From: a virus | Length of the DNA: 22,411 nt | Virus record (IMG/VR): IMGVR_UViG_3300001686_000030 | Span: 1 to 22,411 of that record | Reading direction: 5' to 3' (one strand) | In this document: piece by piece, positions 1 to 7,128 of the stretch | Layout: the number at the start of each line of letters is the position of its first letter | Numbering within the stretch: position 1 is the first letter of the stretch | Made by a program: the position numbers and the translations under genes | Notes under the pieces: generated by a model | Databases searched by the model: none | What the model was told of the DNA's origin: nothing | What the model saw: the letters and a program-made list of their open reading frames with translations, nothing else

Positions 1-699
1 CCGCCACAGGTCAGTGCCGAGCGTTGTCCAGTTCGACGCAGCGAACGGCGAGTAGACCCTGAACCGGCTCGCGTTGCCACCGAACTCGGTGTCCGTGCCC
101 ATGTTCTGGGCGCTGTTGGTGTACGACGCGACAACAGTGTCTGTCCCGGTTCCGTCGGCGCGGGAGTTCGTCACCAGCCGGTACTCGACTACGCCGTTGG
201 CAGTGGTCGTGCCGATGGTGACCGCGTGTTCCAGCCAGTGCCGGGTGTTGAACGGGAAGTTGTACGTCGAAGTAGACGCGACGATGTCGGCGTTCGGCGA
301 ACCCGCAGAGATGGTCAACTTGCCTGAGGTGTTGATCTTGACCTGAGAGAACAAGCCGCCCTGGGTGTCGATTCGGGTCAGGATCGTCGTAGCCGCAGGG
401 TTCGACGGGATGATCAACGGGACCCGCAGGACCGCACGCCTGCCGTGGCCCGTCGGGATCAACCAGACAGGGTAGGAGTTGTTCGTGACACCCGAGGTCG
501 TGAAGACCGCACCCATCGACCCGAAGATGGCCTGCGACGACGAGTAGGTGAAGAACGCGTTACCCGCAGTGGAGACATCGGTCCCCGAGTTGAGGATGAT
601 CTGCGAGAACGCATCACCACCGGCACCACCCGAGTTGCCGACAGTGACGTTGCTGCCGTTGGTGCCGCCTTCGAACGTCTGGATGAAGTCCTTGACCAC
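1..699 (-). CDS. Receptor-binding-like tail protein, copy 2 (3' end beyond window)
   Basis: This open frame starts at a GTG at 699 and runs without a stop to position 1, giving 233 residues of a longer protein. It aligns without gaps to the first 233 residues of the protein encoded at 3460-4521, about three quarters identical by eye. Both begin MVKDF(I/V)QTFEGG and share blocks such as IDTQ.GLFSQ.KINTSGKL and EFGG..SRFR.YSPF. The GTG aligns with the ATG of the paralog, which is why I chose it. The beta-rich, Ser/Thr/Gly-rich sequence with an EGG...G N-terminus resembles lectin-like (LamG/concanavalin-type) virion domains, so a role in tail tip or host binding is inferred. It is a near-complete duplicate separated from its partner by an adaptor and membrane-protein genes. 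Confidence 0.85.
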   Translation of the reverse strand, partial: MVKDFIQTFEGGTNGSNVTVGNSGGAGGDAFSQIILNSGTDVSTAGNAFFTYSSSQAIFGSMGAVFTTSGVTNNSYPVWLIPTGHGRRAVLRVPLIIPSNPAATTILTRIDTQGGLFSQVKINTSGKLTISAGSPNADIVASTSTYNFPFNTRHWLEHAVTIGTTTANGVVEYRLVTNSRADGTGTDTVVASYTNSAQNMGTDTEFGGNASRFRVYSPFAASNWTTLGTDLWR

Positions 700-716
700 G
701 GCAGAAGACTTCCGGC

Positions 717-1193
717 TTACGTGGCGCGGTACAGGTCAGCGATAGCCATCGTCAGGTTCGAGCCGTTCGTCGGGATTACCGCAGGGAACACGATCACCGA
801 GATCAACTGGCGGGTCGTGTCGGAGGTGTCGGTGGTGGCGTCGTACACGAAACCACCCCACACGTTGTCCCCAGCCGTCGCCGACGTCCACGTCAGGTCA
901 GCAGCGTCGAGGTTCACCCTGTTGTTGGTGTCGTCCTCAGCAGCGTTCGACCGAGACAGGGACAGCCGCCCCGAAGTGCCCTGACCGGTGTACCAAGCCG
1001 AGGCGATCTCGGAGACACCAGACAGGGCCTTCAGGTCAGTGATCGTGTTCAGCGTGTTGACGTTGGCCTGCGTGATCGCAGCAGGAACCGATGAACCTGA
1101 CAGGAGCCCTACCCGGATCGTCCCGGCCGCGTTGTCGTCCCACGCCCCCTGGACGAGCAGCAACTTTCCTCGGTTGGTCAGGTAGTGCGCCAT
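717..1193 (-). CDS. Putative virion protein, 158 aa
   Basis: The frame starts with ATG at 1193 (MAHYLTNRGKLLLVQGAW), preceded by GAGAGGA as ribosome binding site and only 10 bases after the membrane-protein stop. No signal peptide or membrane helix is visible. The protein is rich in small polar residues and beta-prone segments, with a SEIASAWYTGQG patch, a NVWGGFVYDATTD patch and a TRQLISVIVFPAVIPTNGSN patch near the end. This looks like a small phage structural protein sitting next to receptor-binding genes. I do not recognise the family firmly. The neighbour on the 3' side is the fibre-like paralog at 1-699, 17 bases away, so a shared tail-tip or fibre role is inferred. Confidence 0.8.
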   Translation of the reverse strand: MAHYLTNRGKLLLVQGAWDDNAAGTIRVGLLSGSSVPAAITQANVNTLNTITDLKALSGVSEIASAWYTGQGTSGRLSLSRSNAAEDDTNNRVNLDAADLTWTSATAGDNVWGGFVYDATTDTSDTTRQLISVIVFPAVIPTNGSNLTMAIADLYRAT

Positions 1194-1203
1194 GACAGTC
1201 CTC

Positions 1204-1575
1204 TCAGACCCGGTTGTTGTCGATGTCGAAGGTGCCCTTCACGAGCGGAGACACCTGGGTCCGGTTGAACAGGCCGACGATGGCGGTGATGGTGGCGAGT
1301 ACGAAACCGGTCTGCTCAGTGGTGAGCGACAGGCCGTAGATCACCCCGACCGCAGCGAGAGCCTTGAACAGTTCGAGGACAGGCGACAGGATCGTGCCCG
1401 TCGTCTTGTACGCCAGGAATACGGCGGCAGCAGACGCGAGGACAGCCACGACCGCCATCACGTCGTTCTGGGTGTGGAGGCCGAGGAAGTCGAGCCACTT
1501 GAAAGACACTGCCATGATGAGCAGCGCCTGGATCGCGGCGATGACAGCAGCCGGTTCACGTCCGAAGATCTTCAT
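1204..1575 (-). other. Nested start: 123-aa holin-like product inside the 1204-1923 frame
   Basis: An internal ATG at 1575 (MKIFGREP) is preceded by CCAGGAGAGACC, one of the better ribosome binding sites in this region. Just 5' of that lies the palindrome at 1591-1603. The same palindrome, binding site, ATG order occurs at 8699 and 17325, where it marks true gene starts. The 123-aa product would carry about four hydrophobic segments and end in a charged tail (TFDIDNNRV). I think translation from here is likely in addition to, or instead of, the long product, but the sequence alone cannot decide. Confidence 0.55.
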
Positions 1576-1923
1576 GGTCTCTCCTGGAACTTTCAGTCTG
1601 AAACTGTTCGCGTCCATCTTAGGCCCAAGTGGGCCGGTGTAGCTGTAGTCGGGGTCGTTCATGTGGAACAGGCAGGCGATGATCAGCCCGATGAGGACCA
1701 GCATCATCAGGAACACCCGGTAGCCGGGCTGCACGTTGGAAGCGTGGGCGGCTTCACCGGAGCCGTAGGCGATGACCGCGTAGGTGGCGATCACCCACGG
1801 GGCCATCATCTTGATCCGCTTCGGCATCGGCTCCCACCGCAGCATCGCACCCATGATCAGCAGGATGACCACGATGGAAGAGAGGACGACGTTGGTCCAA
1901 CGGAGGATGTCGGCGCTGATCAT
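1204..1923 (-). CDS. Multi-pass membrane protein, apparent in-frame fusion (holin candidate)
   Basis: The frame encodes 239 aa from an ATG at 1923 that overlaps the preceding stop as ATGA. Hydrophobic segments lie near residues 10-27, 43-58, 68-86, 124-141, 155-174, 187-200 and 206-222. The C-terminal 123 residues (from M117, MKIFGREPAAVIAA) look like a complete actinophage holin-like protein ending in FNRTQVSP. They have their own ribosome binding site (GGAGAG) and start at 1575. The N-terminal part looks like a separate three-helix membrane protein with no stop codon before that start. The junction codes NSFRLKVPGET and contains the TTTCAGACTGAAA palindrome. Either one long fused protein, or two products from nested starts, is possible. 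A lysis role is inferred from the membrane topology and neighbours. Confidence 0.75.
   Translation of the reverse strand: MISADILRWTNVVLSSIVVILLIMGAMLRWEPMPKRIKMMAPWVIATYAVIAYGSGEAAHASNVQPGYRVFLMMLVLIGLIIACLFHMNDPDYSYTGPLGPKMDANSFRLKVPGETMKIFGREPAAVIAAIQALLIMAVSFKWLDFLGLHTQNDVMAVVAVLASAAAVFLAYKTTGTILSPVLELFKALAAVGVIYGLSLTTEQTGFVLATITAIVGLFNRTQVSPLVKGTFDIDNNRV
1591..1603. promoter_or_regulatory. Palindrome TTTCAGNCTGAAA, copy 1 (operator or start-associated sequence)
   Basis: This is a perfect 13-bp dyad with 6-bp arms around one central base. It lies within the long membrane-protein frame, 15 bases upstream of the internal ATG at 1575 and directly 5' of its ribosome binding site. It is one of five identical-core copies in the window. 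Confidence 0.75.
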
Positions 1924-2393
1924 CGCCGCACCAACTCTGGGTTGCCGCAGACGTTCGACGGCAGCGGGGGAGGCGGGTTCTTCTTCTGCACCGCGATCTG
2001 GTCCTGGCGCAAGGCGACGTAGGCGTGGACAGCCTTCCCGATCGCTTCGTTGTCGCGGCTGTCGACTGCCTTGACGATGTCGTCTAGGGCAGCCTGAACC
2101 GGGATGTTCGTCTGAACGCGTGAGTTCTGGGCCTTCGCCTGGTCCTGCTGCCACTGCGCCATACAGGCGTAGTAGTCGTTCGCTGAGGAGCGCGTGATGA
2201 ACAGGAGAACCCCTGTGGCGAGGTTCCCTACCAGCGCGATCAGCAGCAGGGTCGACATGATCCTGTGGGGGCGAGTAGAGAACGGCATCCTGAACTTCCT
2301 TCCAGGCCAGAGCAACTCCCAGGCATCATCCATGACGATGCCCACAAGTACGCCCAGCGCAAACCCGAGTACGCCGACGAGGATCACGGTCAT
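1920..2393 (-). CDS. Two-helix membrane protein with polar C-terminal domain, 157 aa
   Basis: The frame begins MTVILVGVLGFALG at 2393 and overlaps the upstream stop as ATGA. Hydrophobic helices lie at about residues 2-24 and 46-67, separated by a basic loop (WPGRKFRMPFSTRPHR). A polar domain of about 90 residues follows, containing QQDQAKAQN and two cysteines (in YYACMAQW near residue 77 and in SNVCGNP near residue 150) that could form a disulfide. The tail is proline-rich (PPPPLPS). It sits between two other membrane-protein genes, coupled to both. The topology fits a lysis accessory or spanin-like protein, but I see no diagnostic motif, so function is unassigned. Confidence 0.8.
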   Translation of the reverse strand: MTVILVGVLGFALGVLVGIVMDDAWELLWPGRKFRMPFSTRPHRIMSTLLLIALVGNLATGVLLFITRSSANDYYACMAQWQQDQAKAQNSRVQTNIPVQAALDDIVKAVDSRDNEAIGKAVHAYVALRQDQIAVQKKNPPPPLPSNVCGNPELVRR

Positions 2394-2590
2394 GACTTAC
2401 CGCCGCCGTCGCCGTTGTTGTTGTTCTTCGACCGGAGGAAGGCTCCACCAACGATTCCAGTCAACACTGAACACAAGGCTACGGCTACACCTGTAACGTC
2501 AAGAATCTTCTGGGCCAACCCGACGAGGACCACAACCGCCAACAGCGCTGCGACGAGGAAGATCAGCACCGTGACCGCCTTCTGAGACAT
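2390..2590 (-). CDS. Small membrane protein, holin-like, 66 aa
   Basis: The frame starts MSQKAVTVLIFLVAALLAV at 2590 after a GGAGGAGAG ribosome binding site. Two hydrophobic segments (about residues 5-26 and 31-50) are followed by a short hydrophilic, Asn- and Gly-rich tail (RSKNNNNGDGGGKS). Size, two-helix topology and polar C-terminus fit a small phage holin. The stop overlaps the next start by four bases, so it is translated with the two following membrane proteins. No endolysin is present in the window to confirm a lysis cassette. Confidence 0.8.
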   Translation of the reverse strand: MSQKAVTVLIFLVAALLAVVVLVGLAQKILDVTGVAVALCSVLTGIVGGAFLRSKNNNNGDGGGKS

Positions 2591-2609
2591 GACTTCTCTC
2601 CTCCGGCGA

Positions 2610-3425
2610 TCAGGTCTGCCAGGTAGTACGCCGAGATTCCTTCACGTCCGGCGAGTACACCCGAGAGTGGTGAGGGGCCTTCGTGACGGACGCCACCCAA
2701 GAGTCCACCAGCCAGATGCCGGTGTGACCGACCTGGATGTCGTCGAACGTGTCGAGCATGGCGACCGTGATGCCCTGGCGTGAGACAGACTGGACCCGCT
2801 TCGGCAGGGCACAGTCCTTGTCGCCGGTAGCGGCCTTCGCGAACTCGGTGGCGAGGATACCGGCCGCGACCTGCCCGCCGATGGGGACCTGAAGGCCCTG
2901 CTTGTAGGTGACCTGCCAGGTTCCGGTGCCACCGGTGCCGACAGCAGAGTCTTGCGACAGGTCGTTGCAGGTGGGCCACGACTCACCGTCGATCCGCACC
3001 AGCAGGTTCCCGTTGTCGACCCGGTACGTGTGGGCGGCGAGGACCATGCCGTCGATGACGATCTCTTCGATCGAGTCGATCGGACCAGGCAGGGTGATCT
3101 GCTCGACGTGGTCGCAGGAGCAGAGGTCACCACAAGCGCAGCCGATGTTGTACCACTGGCCGTTGACCAGGGCAGGAGTCCACGGTGCCCCCTCGCCAGG
3201 TAGGAACGCGGGGACACCGCCGCTGAAGGAGTTGTAGGAGGCGCAGTCGGCACGCTGGGGCCTGACAGTAACCGGGCAGGTGCCGAACTTCGTCCCCGTC
3301 CAACGCCACAGGTAGTGGACCGCCATCATCTCGAAGACGAGACGCTCGTCAGCCGGGAGGTCAGTGATCGCGTTGCAGCCCTGCGCGGCAGCGTAAGACA
3401 CGTTCCACTCGCACGGTCCGCTCAT
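2610..3425 (-). CDS. Head-to-tail adaptor-like protein, 271 aa
   Basis: The ATG at 3425 follows a near-perfect GAAGGAGG ribosome binding site. The protein starts MSGPCEWNVSY and contains a cysteine-rich stretch (CACGDLCSCDHVEQ) near residue 95. Next come alternating strands (VEQITLPGPIDSIEEIVIDG, HTYRVDNGNLLVRIDG), a WPTCNDLSQ patch and a YKQGLQVP patch. A helix of the type GGQVAAGILATEFAKAATG follows, then KRVQSVSRQGITVAMLD and VDSWVASV. This order resembles actinophage head-tail connector (adaptor) proteins, which join the portal to the tail. The call is from family resemblance, with no search run. Its position after fibre genes, far from the portal, is unusual. Confidence 0.75.
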   Translation of the reverse strand: MSGPCEWNVSYAAAQGCNAITDLPADERLVFEMMAVHYLWRWTGTKFGTCPVTVRPQRADCASYNSFSGGVPAFLPGEGAPWTPALVNGQWYNIGCACGDLCSCDHVEQITLPGPIDSIEEIVIDGMVLAAHTYRVDNGNLLVRIDGESWPTCNDLSQDSAVGTGGTGTWQVTYKQGLQVPIGGQVAAGILATEFAKAATGDKDCALPKRVQSVSRQGITVAMLDTFDDIQVGHTGIWLVDSWVASVTKAPHHSRVYSPDVKESRRTTWQT

Positions 3426-3459
3426 GATCGACCTCCTTCATCTGAGAGTAGCCTCAGAA

Positions 3460-4521
3460 TCACTGATCCCATGTAGTGCCACCCCACTTCTTCACACCGA
3501 TCGGGGGCGTACCGCCAGTACCCGCAGGGACCGTGTAGTCGTCAGTCGACTCGGTACCGTCAGAGTCGACTGACGTCACCCGCCACACAGCCGCTGTACC
3601 GCTCGGGGTGGGCACCGACCAGGCGTTCGCCGTGCCGGGGATCAGAGTCGCGGTTCCAGCAGGGCCGCTGACCTGAGAGATAGAGAACGTGTACGGCGAC
3701 GTGCCGTCCACCGTGCCGCCGATGATGACCGACCGGTTGTTGGTTCCCACGATGGTGGTGGTCGGAGGGGTGACGTTCACGTACGGGCCGAGGAAGTCAC
3801 CCAAGTTGCTGGTGACGCGGGCACGCCACAGGTCGGTCTGGATGGTGGACCAGCCGGAGTTCGAGAACGGGCTGTAGAACCGGAACCGGCTGACCGAACC
3901 ACCGAACTCGGTGTCCGTACCGTTGTTGACGGCACTGTTCGTGTAGGAGGCGACGATCGTGTCGACACCCGTGCCGTCTGTCTTCGAGTTGGTCATCAGC
4001 CGGTACTCGACGACACCGTTGCTGGTGGTGGTGCCGATGGTCATGGCGTGTTCGAGCCAGTACCGCGTGTTGAACGCCTGCGTGAACGTCGAAGTGGACG
4101 CGACGATGTCCGTGTTCGGCGACCCAGCCGAGATGGTCAACTTCCCGGACGTGTTGATCTTCAACTGAGAGAAGAGACCGGACTGGGTGTCGATGCGGGA
4201 GAGGATCTGGGTGACAGCCGGGTTCGACGGGATGCTGATCGGGTAGCGCATCACAGCACGGCGACCGTTACCGGTAGGCATCAGCCAGACGGCGTAGGAG
4301 TTGTTCGTGACGGTGGAGACGTTCCATGCCGCACCACGCGCGCCGACGATCGCGGCAGCCGAGGCGTGGGTGAAGAACGCGTTACCGGCGCTGCTGACGT
4401 CTGTGCCGGAGTTGAGGATGATCTGGTTGAACGCGTCGCCACCCGTACCGCCAGACGAGGTGACGGTGACGTTCGTGCCGTCTGCACCGCCCTCGAAGGT
4501 CTGGACGAAGTCCTTGACCAT
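3460..4521 (-). CDS. Receptor-binding-like tail protein, copy 1, 353 aa
   Basis: The ATG at 4521 follows CTGAGGAGAGGAA. Residues 1-240 form a beta-rich, lectin-like domain (EGGADGTNVTV, GDAFNQIILNSG, WLEHAMTIGTTTSNGVVEYRL shortened here by description). Residues about 250-335 look like an Ig or fibronectin-type fold (SYPYTFSISQ-like strand followed by AVWRVTSVDSDGTES). The protein ends in a Gly/Pro linker and a KKWGGTTWDQ tag. The first 233 residues are paralogous to the gene at 1-699. The lectin-like fold and the fibre neighbourhood suggest binding to a host surface glycan. The KxWxGxxW tag resembles the N-terminus of the next protein upstream (LRWTGSQWDPYL), suggesting a shared assembly module. 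Confidence 0.85.
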   Translation of the reverse strand: MVKDFVQTFEGGADGTNVTVTSSGGTGGDAFNQIILNSGTDVSSAGNAFFTHASAAAIVGARGAAWNVSTVTNNSYAVWLMPTGNGRRAVMRYPISIPSNPAVTQILSRIDTQSGLFSQLKINTSGKLTISAGSPNTDIVASTSTFTQAFNTRYWLEHAMTIGTTTSNGVVEYRLMTNSKTDGTGVDTIVASYTNSAVNNGTDTEFGGSVSRFRFYSPFSNSGWSTIQTDLWRARVTSNLGDFLGPYVNVTPPTTTIVGTNNRSVIIGGTVDGTSPYTFSISQVSGPAGTATLIPGTANAWSVPTPSGTAAVWRVTSVDSDGTESTDDYTVPAGTGGTPPIGVKKWGGTTWDQ

Positions 4522-4541
4522 GGTCTATTCCTCTCCTCAGG

Positions 4542-5678
4542 TCACTTCAGGATGGTGAAGGGCACTGAAGTGTCCCACGGGTCGATGATGTCCTCGTTGC
4601 CGAGAACTCCGGTAGTGACGTCACCGTGCAGCCACTTCGGGTGCGAGCCGCCCCACCGGTAGTTGCCGGTGTAGGTGAAACTCTGGCCCGCGTAGTGGTT
4701 GACGATGTAGTCCTGCCCGTTGAGGAAGTCCCAACCGAACTTGTTGCGGGTGATCAACGCGTCGCCTGCGGTGAAGAACGTCGTGCTGGTGCCGCCGTCG
4801 TGTGCGGCACCCATGTTGACGCCGATGGACCCACCGGATACCCAGTTGCCGGTGAAGGTGAGGTCACCGAGGGGACTGTTGATGTACCGGGACTGCGGGG
4901 CAGCCCAGACGGGGATCAGGCCGGACCCCACAGACAGACTGGGGTAGGACTTGTTACCGGAGATGTGGGTGGTGCCCGAGTCGACGGACGGGTTGTCGGC
5001 GTCACCGATGGTCGGGTCAGCGAACCCTTCGAGGCGGCAGCCCACCACGTCGAGGCCCTTACCGGCACCCCACTGGATGCAGTCGTTGTGGGTCTGGTTG
5101 TCGGTAGCAGCCGGGTGGAACGAGTCGGGGGAGAAGTAGGCGAGGTCGTGGATCCAGCAGCCTTCCAGCCTGACGTCGCACCGGTAGTTCGTGTCGATGG
5201 GCGCGACCGGGGACACACCGTCGACACCGCCAGTGAACTCGCAGCGGGTCGCAGTGAAGTGGTGGCCCATCAAACAGTGCGAGGCGTGGTCGGGGTTCGC
5301 AGGCTTGAACGTGCAGTCGATGAACTTCACGTTCAGGGGACGCAGACCCGGCATCCACACCGACAGAGAAGCAGTGTCGTTGGGGATAGCGCCCTCGAAG
5401 ATGCAGTCCCGGAACGTCAGGTTCTGGCAGTCGACCTTCAGACGACCAGTGAAGATCGTCTTCGTGATCGTCATGTTGTCGTGTTCCGCACCCCATGAGA
5501 TGTTTCCCGTGACGGTCGCCATCTGCGCCCTCGGCGTGATGTGCCCTGTGTTCGTGGCGTCAGGGAAGAAGAACTCGGGGATCAGCCCGTCACGACTTCC
5601 GGGGTCGGTGACAGCCCCGCCTGTGTTGAACAGGTACGGGTCCCACTGGCTTCCAGTCCACCGCAGACTCGCGACCAT
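4542..5678 (-). CDS. Beta-helix-like tail fibre or spike protein, 378 aa
   Basis: The ATG at 5678 lies just behind the preceding stop (TGACATG). The N-terminal 30 residues carry the tag LRWTGSQWDPYLFNTGG. From about residue 55 there is a run of short strands with regularly spaced Asn, Cys and aromatic residues (NMTITKTIFTG, NLTFRDCIFEG, NVKFIDCTFKP, FTATRCEFTGG, DVRLEGCWIHD, LDVVGCRLEG, LTFTGNWVSGG, ALITRNKFGW, FTYTGNYRW). These turns are typical of right-handed parallel beta-helix (pectate-lyase-like) proteins. Phage tailspikes with this fold bind or cut polysaccharides. No catalytic residues can be assigned by eye. The histidine- and aspartate-rich loop DSFHPAATDNQTHNDC near residue 190 is a candidate active-site region. 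Confidence 0.85.
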   Translation of the reverse strand: MVASLRWTGSQWDPYLFNTGGAVTDPGSRDGLIPEFFFPDATNTGHITPRAQMATVTGNISWGAEHDNMTITKTIFTGRLKVDCQNLTFRDCIFEGAIPNDTASLSVWMPGLRPLNVKFIDCTFKPANPDHASHCLMGHHFTATRCEFTGGVDGVSPVAPIDTNYRCDVRLEGCWIHDLAYFSPDSFHPAATDNQTHNDCIQWGAGKGLDVVGCRLEGFADPTIGDADNPSVDSGTTHISGNKSYPSLSVGSGLIPVWAAPQSRYINSPLGDLTFTGNWVSGGSIGVNMGAAHDGGTSTTFFTAGDALITRNKFGWDFLNGQDYIVNHYAGQSFTYTGNYRWGGSHPKWLHGDVTTGVLGNEDIIDPWDTSVPFTILK

Positions 5679-5679
5679 G

Positions 5680-6471
5680 TCAGCCGCCGACCATCACACC
5701 GGCGCGGTACAGCAGCGTGTCGTTGACGATCCGGTCAGTCGGGTAAGGCACCACACCCTGAGCCAGCGACACGTCGTCTGCGGCGTAGCAGATCGAACCC
5801 GTCCACCACGACGGCTTCGTGGTGCGGGCAGGCCAGCCGGTAGAGGTGTTGTACCGCAGGACGTAGCCGAACGGCGTCACCGACATGTAGGCGTTCGCCT
5901 GCGGAGTGGAGACAGGCTTGTTGACGTCGGAGACGTTGTCGACGTTCCCGAGTCCCACGTCTGTCTTCGTCAGGGTGACGTTAGCGTTCAACGCCTGACC
6001 GTTGACGGTACGAGTGGTGGGGACGGCACCGACCTCGCCAGCGGTGGTGGGGATCGTCGGCTTACCCGTCAGGTCCGCATACGCCCCTGTAGTGGCAACA
6101 GTCGCCAGCGTCGGCTTACCCGTGAGGTCGGCGTAGGCACCCGTCGTTGCGACAGTCGCGTAGGTGGGCTTACCCGTGAGGTCAGCGTAGGCACCCGTGG
6201 TGGCGACCGTGGCGAACGTCGGCTTGGCGGTGATCTCTGTCCACGCCGGAGCGTAGGCCCCGTCCTTCGCGGTCCCCGCAGTGGTACCGATGACGAGGTT
6301 CGACGTGCCAGCACCGATCGCCGTACGGGCAGCAGCAGCGGTGGCGGCGGTGGCGACCTGCTTGCCGACCGCCGTCATGTCACTGATCTGAGAGGTCGTC
6401 ACAGACCCCGAGAACCCGCCCCCGGAACCGGAGGTCGAACCCAGGGTCGCCATGTAGACGAGAGTCACCAT
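5680..6471 (-). CDS. Tail fibre protein with triplicated 18-residue repeat
   Basis: I start it at ATG 6471 (MVTLVYMATLGS), six bases after a GGGGA; a TTG at 6483 immediately behind the preceding stop is an alternative. The 263-aa protein has a Gly/Ser-rich N-terminus and then an alanine-rich helix (AATAAAARTAIGAG) near residue 45. Three near-identical 18-residue repeats (xATVATTGAYADLTGKPT) follow, then NGQALNANVTLTKTDVGLGNVDNVSD, a motif common in trimeric phage fibre shafts. The C-terminal 80 residues include WPARTTKPSWWTG and may form a head domain. The repeats and VGLGNVDNVSD make a fibre role well supported, while the target is unknown. The stop precedes the next start by one base, so it is co-translated with the beta-helix gene. 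Confidence 0.85.
   Translation of the reverse strand: MVTLVYMATLGSTSGSGGGFSGSVTTSQISDMTAVGKQVATAATAAAARTAIGAGTSNLVIGTTAGTAKDGAYAPAWTEITAKPTFATVATTGAYADLTGKPTYATVATTGAYADLTGKPTLATVATTGAYADLTGKPTIPTTAGEVGAVPTTRTVNGQALNANVTLTKTDVGLGNVDNVSDVNKPVSTPQANAYMSVTPFGYVLRYNTSTGWPARTTKPSWWTGSICYAADDVSLAQGVVPYPTDRIVNDTLLYRAGVMVGG
6055..6216 (-). repeat. Three tandem 54-bp coding repeats in the fibre gene
   Basis: Three consecutive 54-bp units encode F/Y/L-ATVATTGAYADLTGKPT. Protein identity is nearly complete while synonymous codons differ between units, which argues for selection on the protein rather than a recent expansion. A degenerate fourth unit (TEITAKPT) precedes them. Unit number could vary by recombination. 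Confidence 0.85.
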
Positions 6472-6483
6472 GTCAGTCCCCAA

Positions 6484-7065
6484 TCACACGAGTACGTAGA
6501 GGTTGTTGGTGGTCTTGTCGAGGATCCACTGCCCCGCGACAGCCTCCACGGGGATGGCGGTGCCGTTCTGGACCCACACCTTCGGCTGCTGCACGAGGGC
6601 ACCAGTCGGAGGGATCCGGATGGCACGCTCAGCGAGAGCGACTACCTCGTCGGGGACACCGGTGAACGGGACAGAGAACGCAGCCCACTGACCCTTCTGT
6701 GAGTCGTCGGGGGCGACAGTCGCGACCCAGTACCAGGACAGCGGGTCGAACGCCGCCTGGACAGGGGCGATGATGTTCACGCCAGGTGCGACAGTCGGGA
6801 TCTCCCCAGGAGTAGGGGCGAGGCCGTTGGCGGGGGCGTACATCTCGCCGTTGTACAACAGAGCCGTCACCGTACGGAGCATGATGAACTCGACGTCGAT
6901 GTCGTTGACGAGGTAGCCCTTCGGGATACCGACAGGCTTGAACACGACCGTGCCCGACAGACCGTACGCCTCCGGAATCGTGTCAGCGTCGTTGGAGTCA
7001 GCAGTGGCCGCGACTCCACGCATCGTCACCGTGAAGCGGCCGATGTTCGACGAAAGTCCCGACAT
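6484..7065 (-). CDS. Virion protein of unknown role, 193 aa
   Basis: The ATG at 7065 follows CAGGAGGAGAAAACC, a strong ribosome binding site placed after the hairpin that ends the major tail gene. The protein begins MSGLSSNIGRFTVTMRG and has alternating strands and prolines (GLAPTPGEIPTVAPGVNII, WYWVATVAPDDSQKGQWAAFSVPFTGVP abbreviated). It ends AVAGQWILDKTTNNLYVLV, resembling the tags that end fibre-attachment proteins. No membrane helix is present. The position between major tail protein and fibre suggests a baseplate, collar or fibre-linking protein. I do not recognise the family with certainty. Confidence 0.82.
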   Translation of the reverse strand: MSGLSSNIGRFTVTMRGVAATADSNDADTIPEAYGLSGTVVFKPVGIPKGYLVNDIDVEFIMLRTVTALLYNGEMYAPANGLAPTPGEIPTVAPGVNIIAPVQAAFDPLSWYWVATVAPDDSQKGQWAAFSVPFTGVPDEVVALAERAIRIPPTGALVQQPKVWVQNGTAIPVEAVAGQWILDKTTNNLYVLV

Positions 7066-7085
7066 GGTTTTCTCCTCCTGCTCGC

Positions 7086-7119
7086 CTGCGGCCCCTGACT
7101 AAGAAGCCAGGGGCCGCAG
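7086..7119 (-). terminator. 12-bp perfect hairpin after the major tail gene
   Basis: Arms CTGCGGCCCCTG (7086-7097) and CAGGGGCCGCAG (7108-7119) pair perfectly around a 10-base loop. The hairpin starts 9 bases after the stop at 7129 in transcription order. There is no T-run behind it, so it may be a partial terminator, a pause or an mRNA-stabilising 3' structure that sets a step down in expression for the next gene. Confidence 0.6.
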
Positions 7120-7128
7120 TGACGAACC

